A stretch of 64,000 nucleotides of DNA from assembly GCF_902167145.1 (NCBI RefSeq), contig NC_050104.1, positions 109,813,849 to 109,877,848 of the forward strand, read 5' to 3'. Below are positions 1 through 11,168 of the stretch, one piece after another; positions within the stretch are counted from its first letter, which is position 1, and each line of letters opens with the position of its first letter. The notes below the pieces were generated by a model, which was not told where the DNA came from, made no database searches, and saw only the letters and a list, made by a program, of their open reading frames with translations. The position numbers and the translations under genes were made by a program. Source of the DNA: Zea mays (lineage: Eukaryota; Streptophyta; Magnoliopsida; Poales; Poaceae).

Positions 1-3000
1 AGGATCCCTTTCAGTGTTTAGCTGCATGCATGGACCTTTCTGATGCCTTAAGAAGTCCATCACCTTACCATGCTGTCTCTCACCTGCCTATTCATCAGGT
101 ATTGATTTGTTTGCATGTCCTTGGACTGGGCTTTCACAATATTATTTTTCTTGGCTTCGAAAATGAGACATACAATCTAGGATTTTAGTATTAATTAATC
201 ACTTCTGGTGTGGATAAGTTGAAGGATATTGTAGTCCATTTTAGAGTTAATGTCATATGCCTAGAAAGTGCATTTGTTGATGCTCTGAGCAATTCTGCAT
301 AGCCTACATTTCATTTCACTGCTAATTTGTTGGTTATCATTGTTTTTGTTGTCAGGATGGTTCATGCAATGGTTTACAACATTATGCCGCTCTTGGAAGG
401 GACTATGTAAGTGTGTTCAACTTTAGAATTCTGTTCAGCCTTTCATCCTTTTATCATTATGCACCTCATGATGTGGTTTAGGGTTTGGTCGGGTCGTAGT
501 TTTTCTCTTCCTTATAAGTTTGGTTTCTTTTTGGGTCTTGGTTTTAGATTTTTCTATCCTACCTTCTTTGTGGAGGATAGTTTTTTTTTTTGTACGGGGC
601 TCCCCCCTTTTCTAAGTCTATGGCTAGCCGATCTTGTATATGGCCGTGTAAAACACAGTTTTGCACTATAGACTGCATTGTTTATAGGGTGAAGTTTGAA
701 ATATGAGATGAGGATGAGTAAACTGCTAGAGATAACCCTAATATAAAGATACCTAACTCTCTTGTGTGTTCGAGAAAAAACTCATGATGTGGTTTGAGAA
801 GAATTAGCACTTGTGCTTATCTATTGCCATTGACTGATTACCCCAACAGCATCCTGAAAATCACAGGAGTAAAAAGGACTGAATTTTTAGTTTCACTATT
901 AATTTATCTTTATTTTTCTTAGTTATAAATAGCTGGCATTGGATCTTCTGTTATCCTTTAAGAATTCTTGAAAGCAGTAAGTGATCTGATTTCTGCAAGA
1001 ATTTTTCAAGTGAGAGCACTAAGTTTGTTGTCATCCTGTTAGTTTAATAATTGATAAGCATATCGACTTCCTTAAAATCTTCATATGTGCATGGTTGATA
1101 TAATGATGATGCTATTCAATGTGCTAGAGTCAGCCTTGAAATTTGTCAATCCATTTCCCCAGTATTATCATATCTTGGTTCTTGCTATGCGCAACAGAAA
1201 ACACTTTCTGGATTGTACCTTTTGAAACCTCAGCTTACAAGGGTCTCATTTTCTTGTGATTTCATGAAATTCTAAAATCTAAGGCGCTGTTGGTGGTAGG
1301 TTTCGTAACACAAACACAAAGGAATTACAGCTTTTGGTGTTACAGCAATATATATGATTTCCCCATTTGCGTTATAATTTGAGGAACCAAACAACACGTA
1401 AAGTGCAACTGCAATTACCCAGATATACCCTACGGATAAGTTGTTTCTTACACTAATATATGCTCTGGTATAGATGGGCGCGGTTGCTGTCAACCTTGTT
1501 CCCGGAGAGAAACCTGCAGATATCTACTCAGAAATAGCTTCTAGGTGAGTTTCTTCTTGCTGGTTCCCTTGTTGCTCCTGTCACAACTCACATCTCTTGT
1601 AAGCACTACAGTCCAGGGTGACTGCTTGTTAATTTTGCGTGTTTATTGGTTATTGATGTACTTTGAATATGTACCCCTTGCAAAACGTTTTTGTTTTTTT
1701 AATGTGATGGCAGAAGCTATGCCTTTCAATTAAGAATGGTAGAATTGGCCTAGTTTATAAGGGAAATCTGGCCTTAAAACCTTACAGACGCACATATTAG
1801 TACACAGAAAAAACCCACAAAAACCATAACAAAAAAAGACTCGGCCAGGGAGGGAAAGACCGCCCTCCTGGTATTATATTAAGAAGAGACCGAAACATGA
1901 TCCTGGCCGAGAAAATCCCCGAACCATGGCCCCCAATCACTAGCGGGCTGTCACCGCCCACTCTGCAACAGCCCAGCCGGAGGGTGGCGCGCAAGACGTA
2001 ACTCGGGAGCAGGCGGCACACAATGAGGGAATTTTTTTAACCAAGCCCGAGATTTGCCCCCCGAGGGGGATCGAACCAAGGACCTGGAGGTGCTACTCGA
2101 AAGTCTTAACCATTACGCTAGAGGCCCTTTCGCCACAAAAACCATAACACAGTAGCCCGGCCGACTAACCCACCACAACCCACTCACACACAGAGCTACA
2201 CACAAACCAACAGCGCCCACCACATGCCCTCATTGTCGAGCTTACCAAAAGCAACAAAGAGCAGTTTTTACTTCCCTCGGTTAACAATAGCCAAAGGTCC
2301 TCCCATCCATCAAACCTTGGTTTCCTGCAAGCATACAATGATTTCAGTTTTGTACTGAATGTATTAACTTACTTTATCTTACCTTTTTTTAAATTAACTG
2401 CTCACAAATATAATTCACATGTGAAAGTGAACAATTTGACATTTCATAATTTACAAAGTTACCTTTCTAAAGCAGATACCAAAATATTATCTGTTTTACA
2501 TACGTTCTGGCTAATTTTGTAGAAGGATACCTGAATTTACATATTGGTCTCTTTGAAAAGTTAAGTAGCTTGATGTTGATGCATTGATTGGTGGAACATC
2601 ATAGCTTGTGTTCAGAATTTGTCCAAAAAGTCTAACTTGTCTACTGTGTACTTTCTTTATTGGATGATCAACTCTTTAGTTATAGATGATTAATTTTATA
2701 CATATATTATCCGAGTGTTAGGTTCACTCCAGCAGGTATGAATTTTGAATTAATAATAATTCTTGGTGAAATTGACTGAAGGGTACTGAATGTTGTATGT
2801 GAAGACTCGATGAAGGATCCTGCTACTAACCCAACTGCTTCATTAGCAAGAGTTTTAGTTGATCAGGTTAGCCTTCTCTCCCATCCTTCCTCTGTATTCC
2901 TAAATTCTAGTAAGAAATATCCTTGCACACACTCTATATCATCAAACAAAACAGTTGAGGACATGGGCATTGGTAGCTTACAGGTGGATAGGAAGCTTGT

Positions 3001-6000
3001 CAAGCAGACAGTCATGACATCAGTCTATGGTGTTACATACATTGGTGCTCGTCAGCAGATTACAAAGAGACTGCAAGAGAAAGGGCTTATCACAGATGAT
3101 AAATTGCTGTATGATGTATCCTGTTACGCTACTCGGGTAAGTGATTTACTAGTAATATTTGGTGTACTCTGGTGTATATGTGATTTAAGGTTGACACCTT
3201 TAGGGAGAGAAAGGCATGATGTGACTTCTGAATTTCTGATGAAGGTAACTTTGGATGCACTGGGACAAATGTTCCAATCTGCCCGTGGTATAATGGCCTG
3301 GCTTGGTGACTGTGCGAAGGTACACTCACACTCCCAGCTTTTCTCATATATGAGTGATTCCATTTGCTTTTCTCATATAAAAGTTCTTGACATAGACATC
3401 CAGTTTCTGACACTTGAGGCACAGCATTTTTCGGTAGTTGAGGCATTTAATAATTAATTGCATTCGATTCCTTACAGATGATTGCTTCAAAAAATCAACC
3501 AGTCAAGTGGACAAGTCCTGTTGGTCTCCCAGTTGTTCAGCCCTACAAGAAATATAAGAATTATATGGTCAGTTACTCAGCAGTATTTTTGGTTTTCAAA
3601 TTTGTACTATTACCTGGATTTTTGCAACATGATGATGCATCATGCTAAGCATCCTTGACTCCCTGGATTTCATGATCTGAATGAATCAACACATTATTTT
3701 ACTTATATTGGAAAACAAATCTAGAAAAATAGAACACATATATGATTAGATAGTGTTGGTGTAATTTTTCATTTTTTATTATATATAATAGAAATTATCC
3801 TTGTCATAGTCCTATTGTACTGGCTAGCCGTGGTTGTGAAAATGCAGTTTGTGTTCTGTTTCTGCCTCCTACGGTTGGTGGCACTGGCAACTAATATGCG
3901 ACAGGATATGACTATCCTTTGATTTATGTGTGAACTAAATTTATTATGTATTTACATATTGTTTTCACCTTCATAGAATTATCCTTTCAAAAAGTTTTAC
4001 CTAGCACAAGGCTGTCTCCAGCAGATCGTGCATATGGCCATGCAGAGCACTATTTTGCACTGTAGACCGCACTGTTTACAGAGTGAAGATTGAAATAGAT
4101 GTGATAAGAGATATGATGAGTAAGATACTAAGATGCTGGAGGCAGCCTAAGGATGCCCTAGATGTGTTTGAGAATTACTGAAAAATATTCTGTGATCGGT
4201 TCCATTTCCATTTAATACCTTATGAACAACCTGATTAATCATTACTCCCTCCGTCCCCAAAAGAATGTCATTCTACTATTCTAGATTTTGACTAAGTCAA
4301 ACTTTTTTTAAGTTTGACCGTGTTTATAAAAAGTACTATCAACATTTGTACCTCCAAAGAAGTCTACTATAAAAATGTATTTCATTATATATGTAATGAT
4401 ACTTATCGTATATTATAAATATTAATACTTCTTTTTCTCCTAGTGTTGCTTGTGCGTTGATGTTAGCTGTAGAGTTATACTTGGGATTTGTCCAGGGCAC
4501 GAGGGTATTACTCGCCTCCTTGCCCTAGCGTCTCCTGAAGGCTAATCTGTCACGGGGCGTTTGGATCCCTTCATTTTAATGGAATTGGAATTTACTCAAT
4601 AAAGTAACTTATTTAGTTTGGAATTTGGCATTCCACCACTTTCCAAAGCTCAGATATAAGACTATCTCAAAATTCATAGGGTGGAGGATAGGAAATGATT
4701 TTATGCATGACTAGAATTTGTTTCTACTATGTAACTTACATGACGCTATTCGTTCCACTCCTCTATAGTAAAAATGTAGCACATAAATATCTCGGACATC
4801 TTGCTAATAATAATATATAAATATATTTTACATAAAAACGAATTAGCTTAATTGATATATCCCTAAATTACTATTATTAAAATGGAATTCAATTCCAATG
4901 ATCCAAACGGGGCATTAGTGTAATTTGGGGTCGGTCTATGTGTTTTTGTGGCCCACATGTTTTATGAACCTGGGTGTATTGGAGGTATGTGGCGTGTTGT
5001 AAGGGTTCTAACACCTCTTTTTTACTTCGTATGTAATTGTTCAAAGCTGAGATGGATTGGCTCCTCGCAAAGCGAGAATGTCATTCTTTTTGGGATTGGG
5101 GGGGGGGGGGGGGGTAAATGATTTGATCTTATTATATTTTTACAATGTTTGGGGACACTAGATTTAATCTTTCCCCTCTAACCACAGCTATCTCTTTAGT
5201 TAATACATTTTCATTTTTTGAACACTATTGGCTTCATCTATCATACAGATACGAACTTCTTTGCAATGTCTGGCTTTACGGCGGGAGGGTGATGCAGTGA
5301 GTTCAGCTATTTCAAAACGTTTTCCTGTTTCTTTTCCCATTCTTGTAGCTAATTAATTGACATAATTTTCAGATTGCAATCCAAAGGCAAAAGGCAGCTT
5401 TTCCACCAAATTTTGTGCACTCACTGGATAGTTCACATATGATGATGACAGCGATTGCTTGCAAGGAGTCTGGCCTTCATTTTGCAGGTTCGTTTCTTAG
5501 TGGTATCGACTAGCTCTTGTTGCAAGGCACATATAGTGAACAGCACACTGCATCGGAAGTCCATTATATGGTTCAATTAATCATATGGCTTGATATCAAT
5601 CAAAAGATTACCTTGTGTTCTCGATGTCCCCCTTTTGCTGTGTTAGGCGCTAGCTCTGCTGCTGCATTTAGCATGGGGCAGATGAGAGTAGCACTGCAGC
5701 AGCATGTTTCTTAGAACCACCCAAAACTGGTGAAACTGTTTTAGGCCATGAATTTCAGATGTTTTTTTTAATGCTTGTTAGATTTCCCCAGACCCCGCAC
5801 AGTGCGGGAAGCCCCAGCCTCTGCATATTATGCGGGTAAGGCTTGACGCTTAAAGATACCCTTCCCCAGACCCCGCACAGTGCTGGAAGCCTACGGCACT
5901 GGGTACGCCCTTGTTAGATTTCCCCATAGCATCAAGTCTTGAAACGACTTACTGTCAAAACCTGATGGCTCTGAAGCAATGAATTTCACTATTAGTTCGT

Positions 6001-6626
6001 TTTATGTATAGCTTGAATGTGCAGTGAATCCTGAACAGTGTTGCATTTCCAAATGACGAATTGGAAAGGTCTCATGTTGCATCTATTCTGAATTCTGACT
6101 TAAGAGATCATTGCTTTTTTCCTCTGTGCATATGACGTTTGCCCAAATGTCCCCGCAGGCATCTATTCCTTAAGAGCTCTTATCTACATCTGTCTTTTCT
6201 GTATTAAGTAGAAACATATTTGCATTTTGTATCTTCAATTTATGTTCGGTTTTGTTACTAATGTTGTGTTTTGTCAACGTACTTCGGATGCAGGAGTTCA
6301 TGACTCATTTTGGGTGCATGCGTGTGATGTTGATCAAATGAACCAGATATTGAGACAACAATTTGTGGAGCTTTACAGCATGCCGATTCTTGAAAATGTA
6401 TGCCACTGGAACAATTGTCTTCAACTCTTAAAGTTACTTCATTCTACAACTGAGCAATAATCGCCAATGCTTAATGTTTTATTTATATGCATTTTGCATA
6501 TCTTTGGTGATTCAGCTGCTGGAGGAGTTCCAAACGTCATTCCCCACACTAGAATTTCCACCCTGCCCACCGCAAGGTAACTTTGACGTGAGGGAAGTTC
6601 TGACTTCAACATACTTCTTCAACTAA
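1..6626 (+). CDS. RPOT: Phage-type (T7-like) organellar RNA polymerase, 3' part of gene, 11 exons
   Basis: Exons read from splice sites and frame: <1-98, 356-406, 1474-1544, 2782-2866, 2984-3136, 3245-3319, 3478-3567, 5249-5296, 5373-5487, 6294-6397, 6516-6626 (TAA 6624-6626). They sum to 999 nt with no internal stop, giving the C-terminal 332 residues. Family hallmarks appear in order: [25 protein letters not shown], the fingers helix [11 protein letters not shown] (K and Y equivalent to T7 K631 and Y639), [10 protein letters not shown], and the palm motif [11 protein letters not shown] with the second catalytic Asp. The protein ends STYFFN, as expected for a family whose C-terminus lies at the active site. 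Such nuclear-encoded polymerases transcribe mitochondrial and/or plastid genes. The targeting peptide and N-terminal half lie upstream of the window, so mitochondrial and plastid forms cannot be told apart. Introns run from 76 to 1681 nt; the long ones contain SINEs and MITEs. Confidence 0.95.
622..735. repeat. Diverged copy of the 4009-4148 MITE in RpoT intron 2
   Basis: The stretch around CGATCTTGTATATGGCCGTG, with TTTTGCACTATAGACTGCA and GGGTGAAG-TTGAAATA, matches the element at 4009-4148 (ATCGTGCATATGGCCATG, TTTTGCACTGTAGACCGCA). The ends are degraded and no target duplication is visible. Confidence 0.55.
1832..2132 (-). mobile_element. tRNA-derived SINE in RpoT intron 3
   Basis: Read on the - strand, the head at about 2130-2060 looks like a tRNA gene with an A box (TAGCGTAATGGTTAAGA) and a B box (GGTTCGATCCC). 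The body ends in a LINE-like tail (GGGCGGTCTTTCCCTCCCTGG) and a short T-run. The copy is flanked by an exact 17-bp duplication, CCACAAAAACCATAACA, at 1815-1831 and 2133-2149, as expected for target-primed insertion. It lies antisense in the RpoT intron spanning 1545-2781 and keeps both pol III boxes. It is not a tRNA gene: there is no acceptor-stem partner and it continues into the SINE body. Confidence 0.85.
4009..4148. mobile_element. Small MITE with imperfect terminal inverted repeats
   Basis: The left end AGGCTGTCTCCAGCAGAT and the right end, read in reverse, AGGCTGCCTCCAGCAT form imperfect inverted repeats about 140 bp apart inside RpoT intron 7. A related sequence lies at 622-735. No coding capacity. 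Superfamily not assigned. Confidence 0.6.
4554..4913. mobile_element. TIR/MITE element nested in the Stowaway-like copy
   Basis: The left end GGGGCGTTTGGATCC and the right end GGATCCAAACGGGGC-like (ATCCAAACGGGGC at 4901-4913) are inverted repeats, followed inward by AATGGAATTGGAATT and its inverted counterpart. The length is 360 bp with no ORF. The termini resemble grass Tourist/PIF or hAT MITEs; the target duplication is not clear enough to decide. Confidence 0.6.
5098..5114. repeat. Homopolymer run of 17 G
   Basis: An uninterrupted run of 17 G lies at the right end of the Stowaway-like element. It replaces the expected C/G-rich terminus and may be a slippage product or an assembly-sensitive length. 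Confidence 0.9.
5791..5909 (-). mobile_element. Truncated Au-like SINE in RpoT intron 9
   Basis: On the - strand this reads as sequence typical of the plant Au SINE, with two copies of GCACTGTGCGGGGTCTGGGG. Exact 17-bp duplications, CTTGTTAGATTTCCCCA, flank it at 5774-5790 and 5910-5926. Only 119 bp remain. The family name is from memory of the consensus. Confidence 0.7.
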
Positions 6627-7133
6627 GCTTAACAGGGGAAGTTCTGCACATGAAACATGGTGAGAAGTTGTGTCCTTGGATGTTTGGAGTAACCAGATCG
6701 TGAAATCATTCTATGCTTGAGCCATATATAGGAGTTGATACTGAACTAATTCTCGCATGGCTTTTAGCATAAGCAAGAAACAGGAGTCAATCAATTATCT
6801 GCACTCCAGACCAAGCCAAGTGGTTCCAAGGAATTTGAAATGAACAAACCTAAAGTAGTTCCTGCTGAGTTTTTAGGTTGATGCAGAATCTGCTTGGATG
6901 TTCAGGTCACTCATTGGTTGCCATGACAACTCATGGTATACTCCACCCTGGAGTGCAAAGGTAAATTATGAGATGCCAGAGCAGAATACTGACTGACAGT
7001 TGATCGTGCTGACCTCATTGATCATAGACGACAGCGGAACACAAAGTTCGCTGAATATACGTGTACGTTGTACCATCAATTTTTTTGCTGTCTTAGGACT
7101 TGTAGATCGCATAATGCCGTGGCATCACCCTGT

Positions 7134-7139
7134 AATAAA
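7134..7139 (+). promoter_or_regulatory. Candidate poly(A) signal of RpoT
   Basis: AATAAA lies about 510 nt downstream of the RpoT stop codon, in otherwise unremarkable sequence. A 3' UTR of this length is plausible for a plant gene, but an intron in the UTR or another signal cannot be excluded. Confidence 0.35.
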
Positions 7140-7820
7140 TGTGTAAGATATGATAGCCAAATAGATGTATACGAGACTAGTTGCTGTTGACAGCAAGTTT
7201 TGAAAAGAGAGACATGAATCAGGCAGACTTCACCGGTTCACTGATGTTCTGATCTCTTCCTGAAATAATCGTAGTACCTTCATTTTGGTCTTGCTAATTG
7301 TTAAAATAATCGTTCTGGATTATCCATTTAGGATGACGTTCTAGTTGCCATGTTTATTTTTTGCGAATAGCATGCCATTTTAAATACAGTTATAATCTAT
7401 ATAGATAAAAACAATGTACAGAAACCGGTACAGATTAAATTCAAATCAGGTGACAGGCTAGCATTCCTCACCAGACGTCAAGTTGCCATTTCTGACGCCA
7501 AGGCTAGGACCACTAGTCGTTAACATTCGCTGACGAGCCCGTTCCCGACGCCAAGGATGCTTAGGCGGTCTTAGTTATCTAGCTAATGGTAACACTATTT
7601 TAAGGCCCTGTTTAGGAGTGCTTCACTTCAAGAATTTCAATTTCATTCGAACTTCTTCAACCCAAACAGGTCAGCTCCACGAGCTTTAGTTTAAAAAAAA
7701 ATCGAAACTAGAGGCCCACTCTACAAAAAGTATAGTCTACTATATATAAAAATATTTTATATGATTATAAACGAGCACTAGGAGAGCATCAATTAATACG
7801 AGCGCATACACAGTCTACTC

Positions 7821-7926
7821 TGGGCATGTTTCGAAAGGAGATTGAAGGAGTTAAAATTCCCTTATTATTCAAAACTGAATAGTAAAATGATTTTAGTCTT
7901 TCAATCCACTTCTTCCAAACAAGCTC
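7821..7926. mobile_element. Small MITE-like inverted-repeat element
   Basis: The left end GGGCATGTTTCGAAAGGAG pairs imperfectly with the reverse complement of the right end, GAGCTTGTTTGGAAGAAGTG, and both continue into GATTGAA...TTAAAAT-like sequence. The element is about 106 bp and non-coding. The target duplication was not resolved. Confidence 0.5.
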
Positions 7927-9210
7927 CAACGCGGAAAGGTTTCGAGCGTTCTCAGCACTCCAGCTATTGTATGCTATTGTTAGGGGTGGACTCAGGATAA
8001 AATAGGAGCGGGGTACACTTGCAACAACGAGCACTAAAATAGTAGAGAAAGGACATCTAAGTTAGGATGAGCATGTGACCAAAGGGTGAAAATCTAGACT
8101 TTAATACTTATAACAAAGAAATGAGCGGGCCTATGCCCTCACTCCCATATACATAGGTCCGCTCCTGGCTACTGTTTCAACAATGCACACGATACTTGTA
8201 GTGCACCTAGGCCATTTAGTGGATTTTGAATAATTAAATGATATGATTAAAAGTATAACAAGTTTTCTAAGTATTGAATGAGAGATTGATTATATTAAAT
8301 ATACTTTTGGATAGTATATGTTGTATCATTCGAAGCGTATCAATGTTTCAATTATAAGGGTAGACTTAAGGGAAAACTTGATGTTGTTCCACACCGTGTT
8401 AAAATAGAAGGCTAAAAGATGTGTTATTGTAAAAAATCTAGTTCAAGCACAAGACAACAATACATTTAGAGTTCACATGGCTTATATTTTGTGGAACATT
8501 TATTGTTAAAATAAAAGTAAACATATTTGAGTTGGTCATCACATGAGACATGAGGTCTTGTATATGGTATGGTCTCATTATAAAGCTTGCTATAGACATC
8601 AATGTTTAAGATGTCAATGTTCATTATATTAAATTTAATGTATGTCTAATACTGATTCATATCATGGTATGATTTGGAATGGGCCAAGAGAATGAATATA
8701 GCTATTAAAGGGTTTCGAAGGACCAAACAAAGTTGAGGGCTTAGAAGGATCAAACAAAGGTGAAAAAACAAGCAATAGTCTAGGAACCGAAGGACTACAA
8801 CTATGGTAAAGATGAGAGTATTGTCATTTAGTCATCACTAATCAAGCTATATGAAGTTATATTCCAAAGAGAATTAAATTATTGATGAAACATTTGATGA
8901 AAGCGACTTGGTACATTTGGACATATTCAAAATATCAAATTGGATCAAGTCGCATGCCCAGGACGACTATATTCAAGCAAATAAAAAAGGGACATGATGC
9001 CATTCTCTAAAGATGAAGAGTGAAAATATCAACATTGGTTTGAGGAAGCTAAACTCAAGCACTTTTAAATTCGTTTTTTTATTTAAATTTGAATTAATAT
9101 GGATGCCATATTATTGAGAGGGACACAACATGATGATAGTTGATTGTATATAAGTGCTCAAGCCAAACCATGTGAGGTTTGAGGGAAGAGTGAAAAAGTG
9201 CTAACTTTAA

Positions 9211-9906
9211 TGTCGTTGGGGGCCTTCTTCTTCCGAAGGTCCTCCAAACATCAAGATAACAACTGTTTCCTGGATTATTTTTAAGTGTTACAGGTACTCA
9301 TACCAAAGGCACCTTAGGATGAAACAACCGCAAACAAAGGTACAAGCTTCGGGACAGTAGCGCAAGGGCATGAATGACGAAGCTAGGTGAAGCCGAAAGA
9401 GGTTTCCAAGAGTTTGTTCACCAAGATGGCAAGAGAAACATACATCATTACCCACATCATGTTGTATAGTTTAAATGCATAGGCTTGGGGACACAATTGT
9501 AATTTTACTGAAGTTGTACTATTTAAATAGAGGAACAATACCATGTATTTGGACACCTTTTGCATCGGAGAGAAAGCAAATAGCTCCATCTTCGAGCTGT
9601 AATTCTTCCTTTGTCTTGTAAGCCTCGCAAAGCCGAAGGTATAAATGTAATCTTTAATCTAATACTAAAAAAACTAAAGGAAGTAAGCGTTGTTTAAAAG
9701 ATTATATTATGTGTCTTGTGTCCCTATTTCGTACATCTTACTTACCCTTGTTATCTACGTTTTCTTTATTCACTTTAATCACATCTTCATCTTTTACTCA
9801 ACCTTCTTCCTAAAGAAGGGTGGATCTGAAGATGAAGATGAACCTCAAATCTTACTATGTTGCCTTGTTTTTGATACCCGAAGGAATAAAAAACAAGTGC
9901 CCAACA
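9211..9906 (+). repeat. 5' LTR of outer gypsy element without visible pol
   Basis: The LTR starts TGTCGTTGGGGGCC and ends CCCAACA, and is followed at once by TTAGCGCCCACC, which resembles the primer-binding site after the Tat-element LTR at 36767. Length 696 bp. A TATA-like ATTTAAATAG lies near 9530. The 3' LTR is not in the window, because the Opie-like element at 58573 interrupts the copy first. LTR boundaries are inferred from the TG...CA ends and the PBS only. Confidence 0.6.
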
Positions 9907-10407
9907 TTAGCGCCCACCTCCAGTGAACTCACTTCACCCACGAAAAGCTTCATCATGCTGCCGAAGAAGTCGACAACGACCGACGTTGTCCTCACTCCCT
10001 TGGACACTAACCAAGGGGAAGAAATGCTTCTTTGAGAGGCATCGAACCAAGAGAGGAAGGCCGTTAGCCTGACACCACAAGATGACACGCTTGATTGAGA
10101 GATCTAGAATCTCGAAACTATCCACCAACAAGTGAAAAAACACAGAGAAAACATGCTTTGGCTCTTGGAGGTTCAAAAGAAAATTGTTCAAGCAACTGAG
10201 TAAATGCGTATCATCACGCAGAACACAGAGCAGCCAGAACACCAGTACCAACACAGGGACCTTCGTAATGAATACCACAATCATGATGACCTTCAGTACG
10301 AAGCCTTCAACCATGATGACTTTCTTTATGATGATGCTTCCCCCTAGATGTGGAACTACACGCAATGCCTTGGCCACCTTCGTACGAACCACCTCTGAAG
10401 GAAACAG
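9907..10407 (+). pseudogene. gag remnant of outer gypsy element, first part
   Basis: After the PBS, a degraded gag frame begins near ATG 9954 (MLPKKSTTTD...) and soon meets stops. Downstream, QPEHQYQHRD, NHDDFLYDD and PWPPSYEPPLKETG can be read between stops and shifts. The frame at 10407 (...AAG GAA ACA GG) resumes in register at 56857 (C ATT CAC AAC...), so the block from 10408 to 56856 was inserted into this gag. No protease, RT or integrase is visible in either half. Confidence 0.55.
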
Positions 10408-11131
10408 GTGACGACTAAGAGGGGGTTGAATTAGGACTTCTAAAACTTTCACTAAACTAGACCACAAATAAATTCCTAGAGCAAAACCTATGTAATTAAT
10501 CAAACTAGAATGTGCAAACTAGATTTTGTCTAAGTGTTGATATCTCTACTGCAATGACTAAGTTTCAATCTAAAATAATATAAGTATAAAGACAAGATTG
10601 AAACTTAAATGTTTAATATAAATGCGAAAGCTAAAGAGCAAGGTAGAGATGCAAACTCTCGTGGATGACGTCGGTATTTTAACCGAGCTATCCGGAACCA
10701 CGCAAGGTCCCGACTAATCCTCGTTGGTGGCCCTACGCAAAGGGAAGCCCACGCGAGGGCCAAGCACCTCGGTCGAGTAACTCCGTAGAGAGCCACGGGC
10801 CTTCTCCACGCGCAAGTGGTGCTCCTCTTCTGGCTCCTCTTGGACGCTCCCCGCCGTCTCTACTATCGAGCTTCTGGCTGAAAACCCAGTGGGCCTCGTT
10901 CCCTCCGGTACACGGTGACGGCCGTGACACAAATGCGATTGTCACGGTCTCGCAAGACTCTCACCCCACTTAGTACAATTACAATGGCTCGCGCAAGAGC
11001 CGAGGGGTTGTGTGGTTTTTCTAAACTCACTCAACTAACTAGGATTCACTTAGACCAAGTGCTAAAGCGGTCTATCTAACCTAAGCACTTTGCAAAGCAC
11101 CTACACTAATCACCGAGTGATTCTATTAAGC
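10408..11131 (-). repeat. Fragment of an unassigned Sirevirus-type LTR
   Basis: The lower end reads TGACGACTAAGAGGGGGTTGAATT, the inverse of the Sirevirus LTR 3' end style (…CCCCCTCT…CA). The interior has CACTTAGACCAAGTG and GCAAAGCAC blocks like those in Opie-type LTRs but is otherwise different. It stops at about 11131, where it abuts the beginning of an Opie pol reading frame with no target duplication, so at least one end was made by deletion or recombination. No ORF is supported here. Confidence 0.5.
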
Positions 11132-11168
11132 ACTTGAACCACCAGATGTATAAACCTACAAAACAATT

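Larger units (their letters stand above)
4245..5114. mobile_element. Stowaway-like (Tc1/Mariner) element, interrupted
   Basis: The left end CTCCCTCCGTCCCCAAAAG is the typical grass Stowaway terminus and follows a TA. The inner terminal sequence CCCAAAAGAATGTCATTCT recurs inverted near 5077-5095 as AGAATGTCATTCTTTTTGGG. After a long G run the copy ends at TA (5115-5116). It is about 870 bp because another TIR element (4554-4913) and unassigned sequence lie inside it. The whole sits in RpoT intron 7 (3568-5248). Confidence 0.6.
6627..9210. other. Intergenic spacer downstream of RpoT
   Basis: This AT-rich stretch contains the RpoT 3' UTR, a small MITE at 7821-7926 and a short GGCCCTGTTTAGG MITE-like end near 7602. 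From about 8200 to 9210 I recognise no gene, RNA or element. Short ORFs here look random. Confidence 0.6.

Noticed and set aside
2055..2132. tRNA gene on the - strand
   Set aside because: A and B boxes are present, but the sequence runs into a SINE body with a LINE-like tail and 17-bp target duplications.
2867..3457. Continuous ORF through RpoT exons 4-6 as a single 215-residue protein
   Set aside because: The frame happens to stay open through two introns, but the conserved RpoT alignment breaks exactly at GT...AG sites (2867-2983, 3137-3244).
5517..5714. 65-codon ORF in RpoT intron 9
   Set aside because: It is intron sequence; there is no conservation signal or plausible start context.
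9934..10503. 189-codon ORF on the - strand
   Set aside because: It is opposite the gypsy gag remnant and crosses into the Sirevirus LTR fragment; no protein feature supports it.
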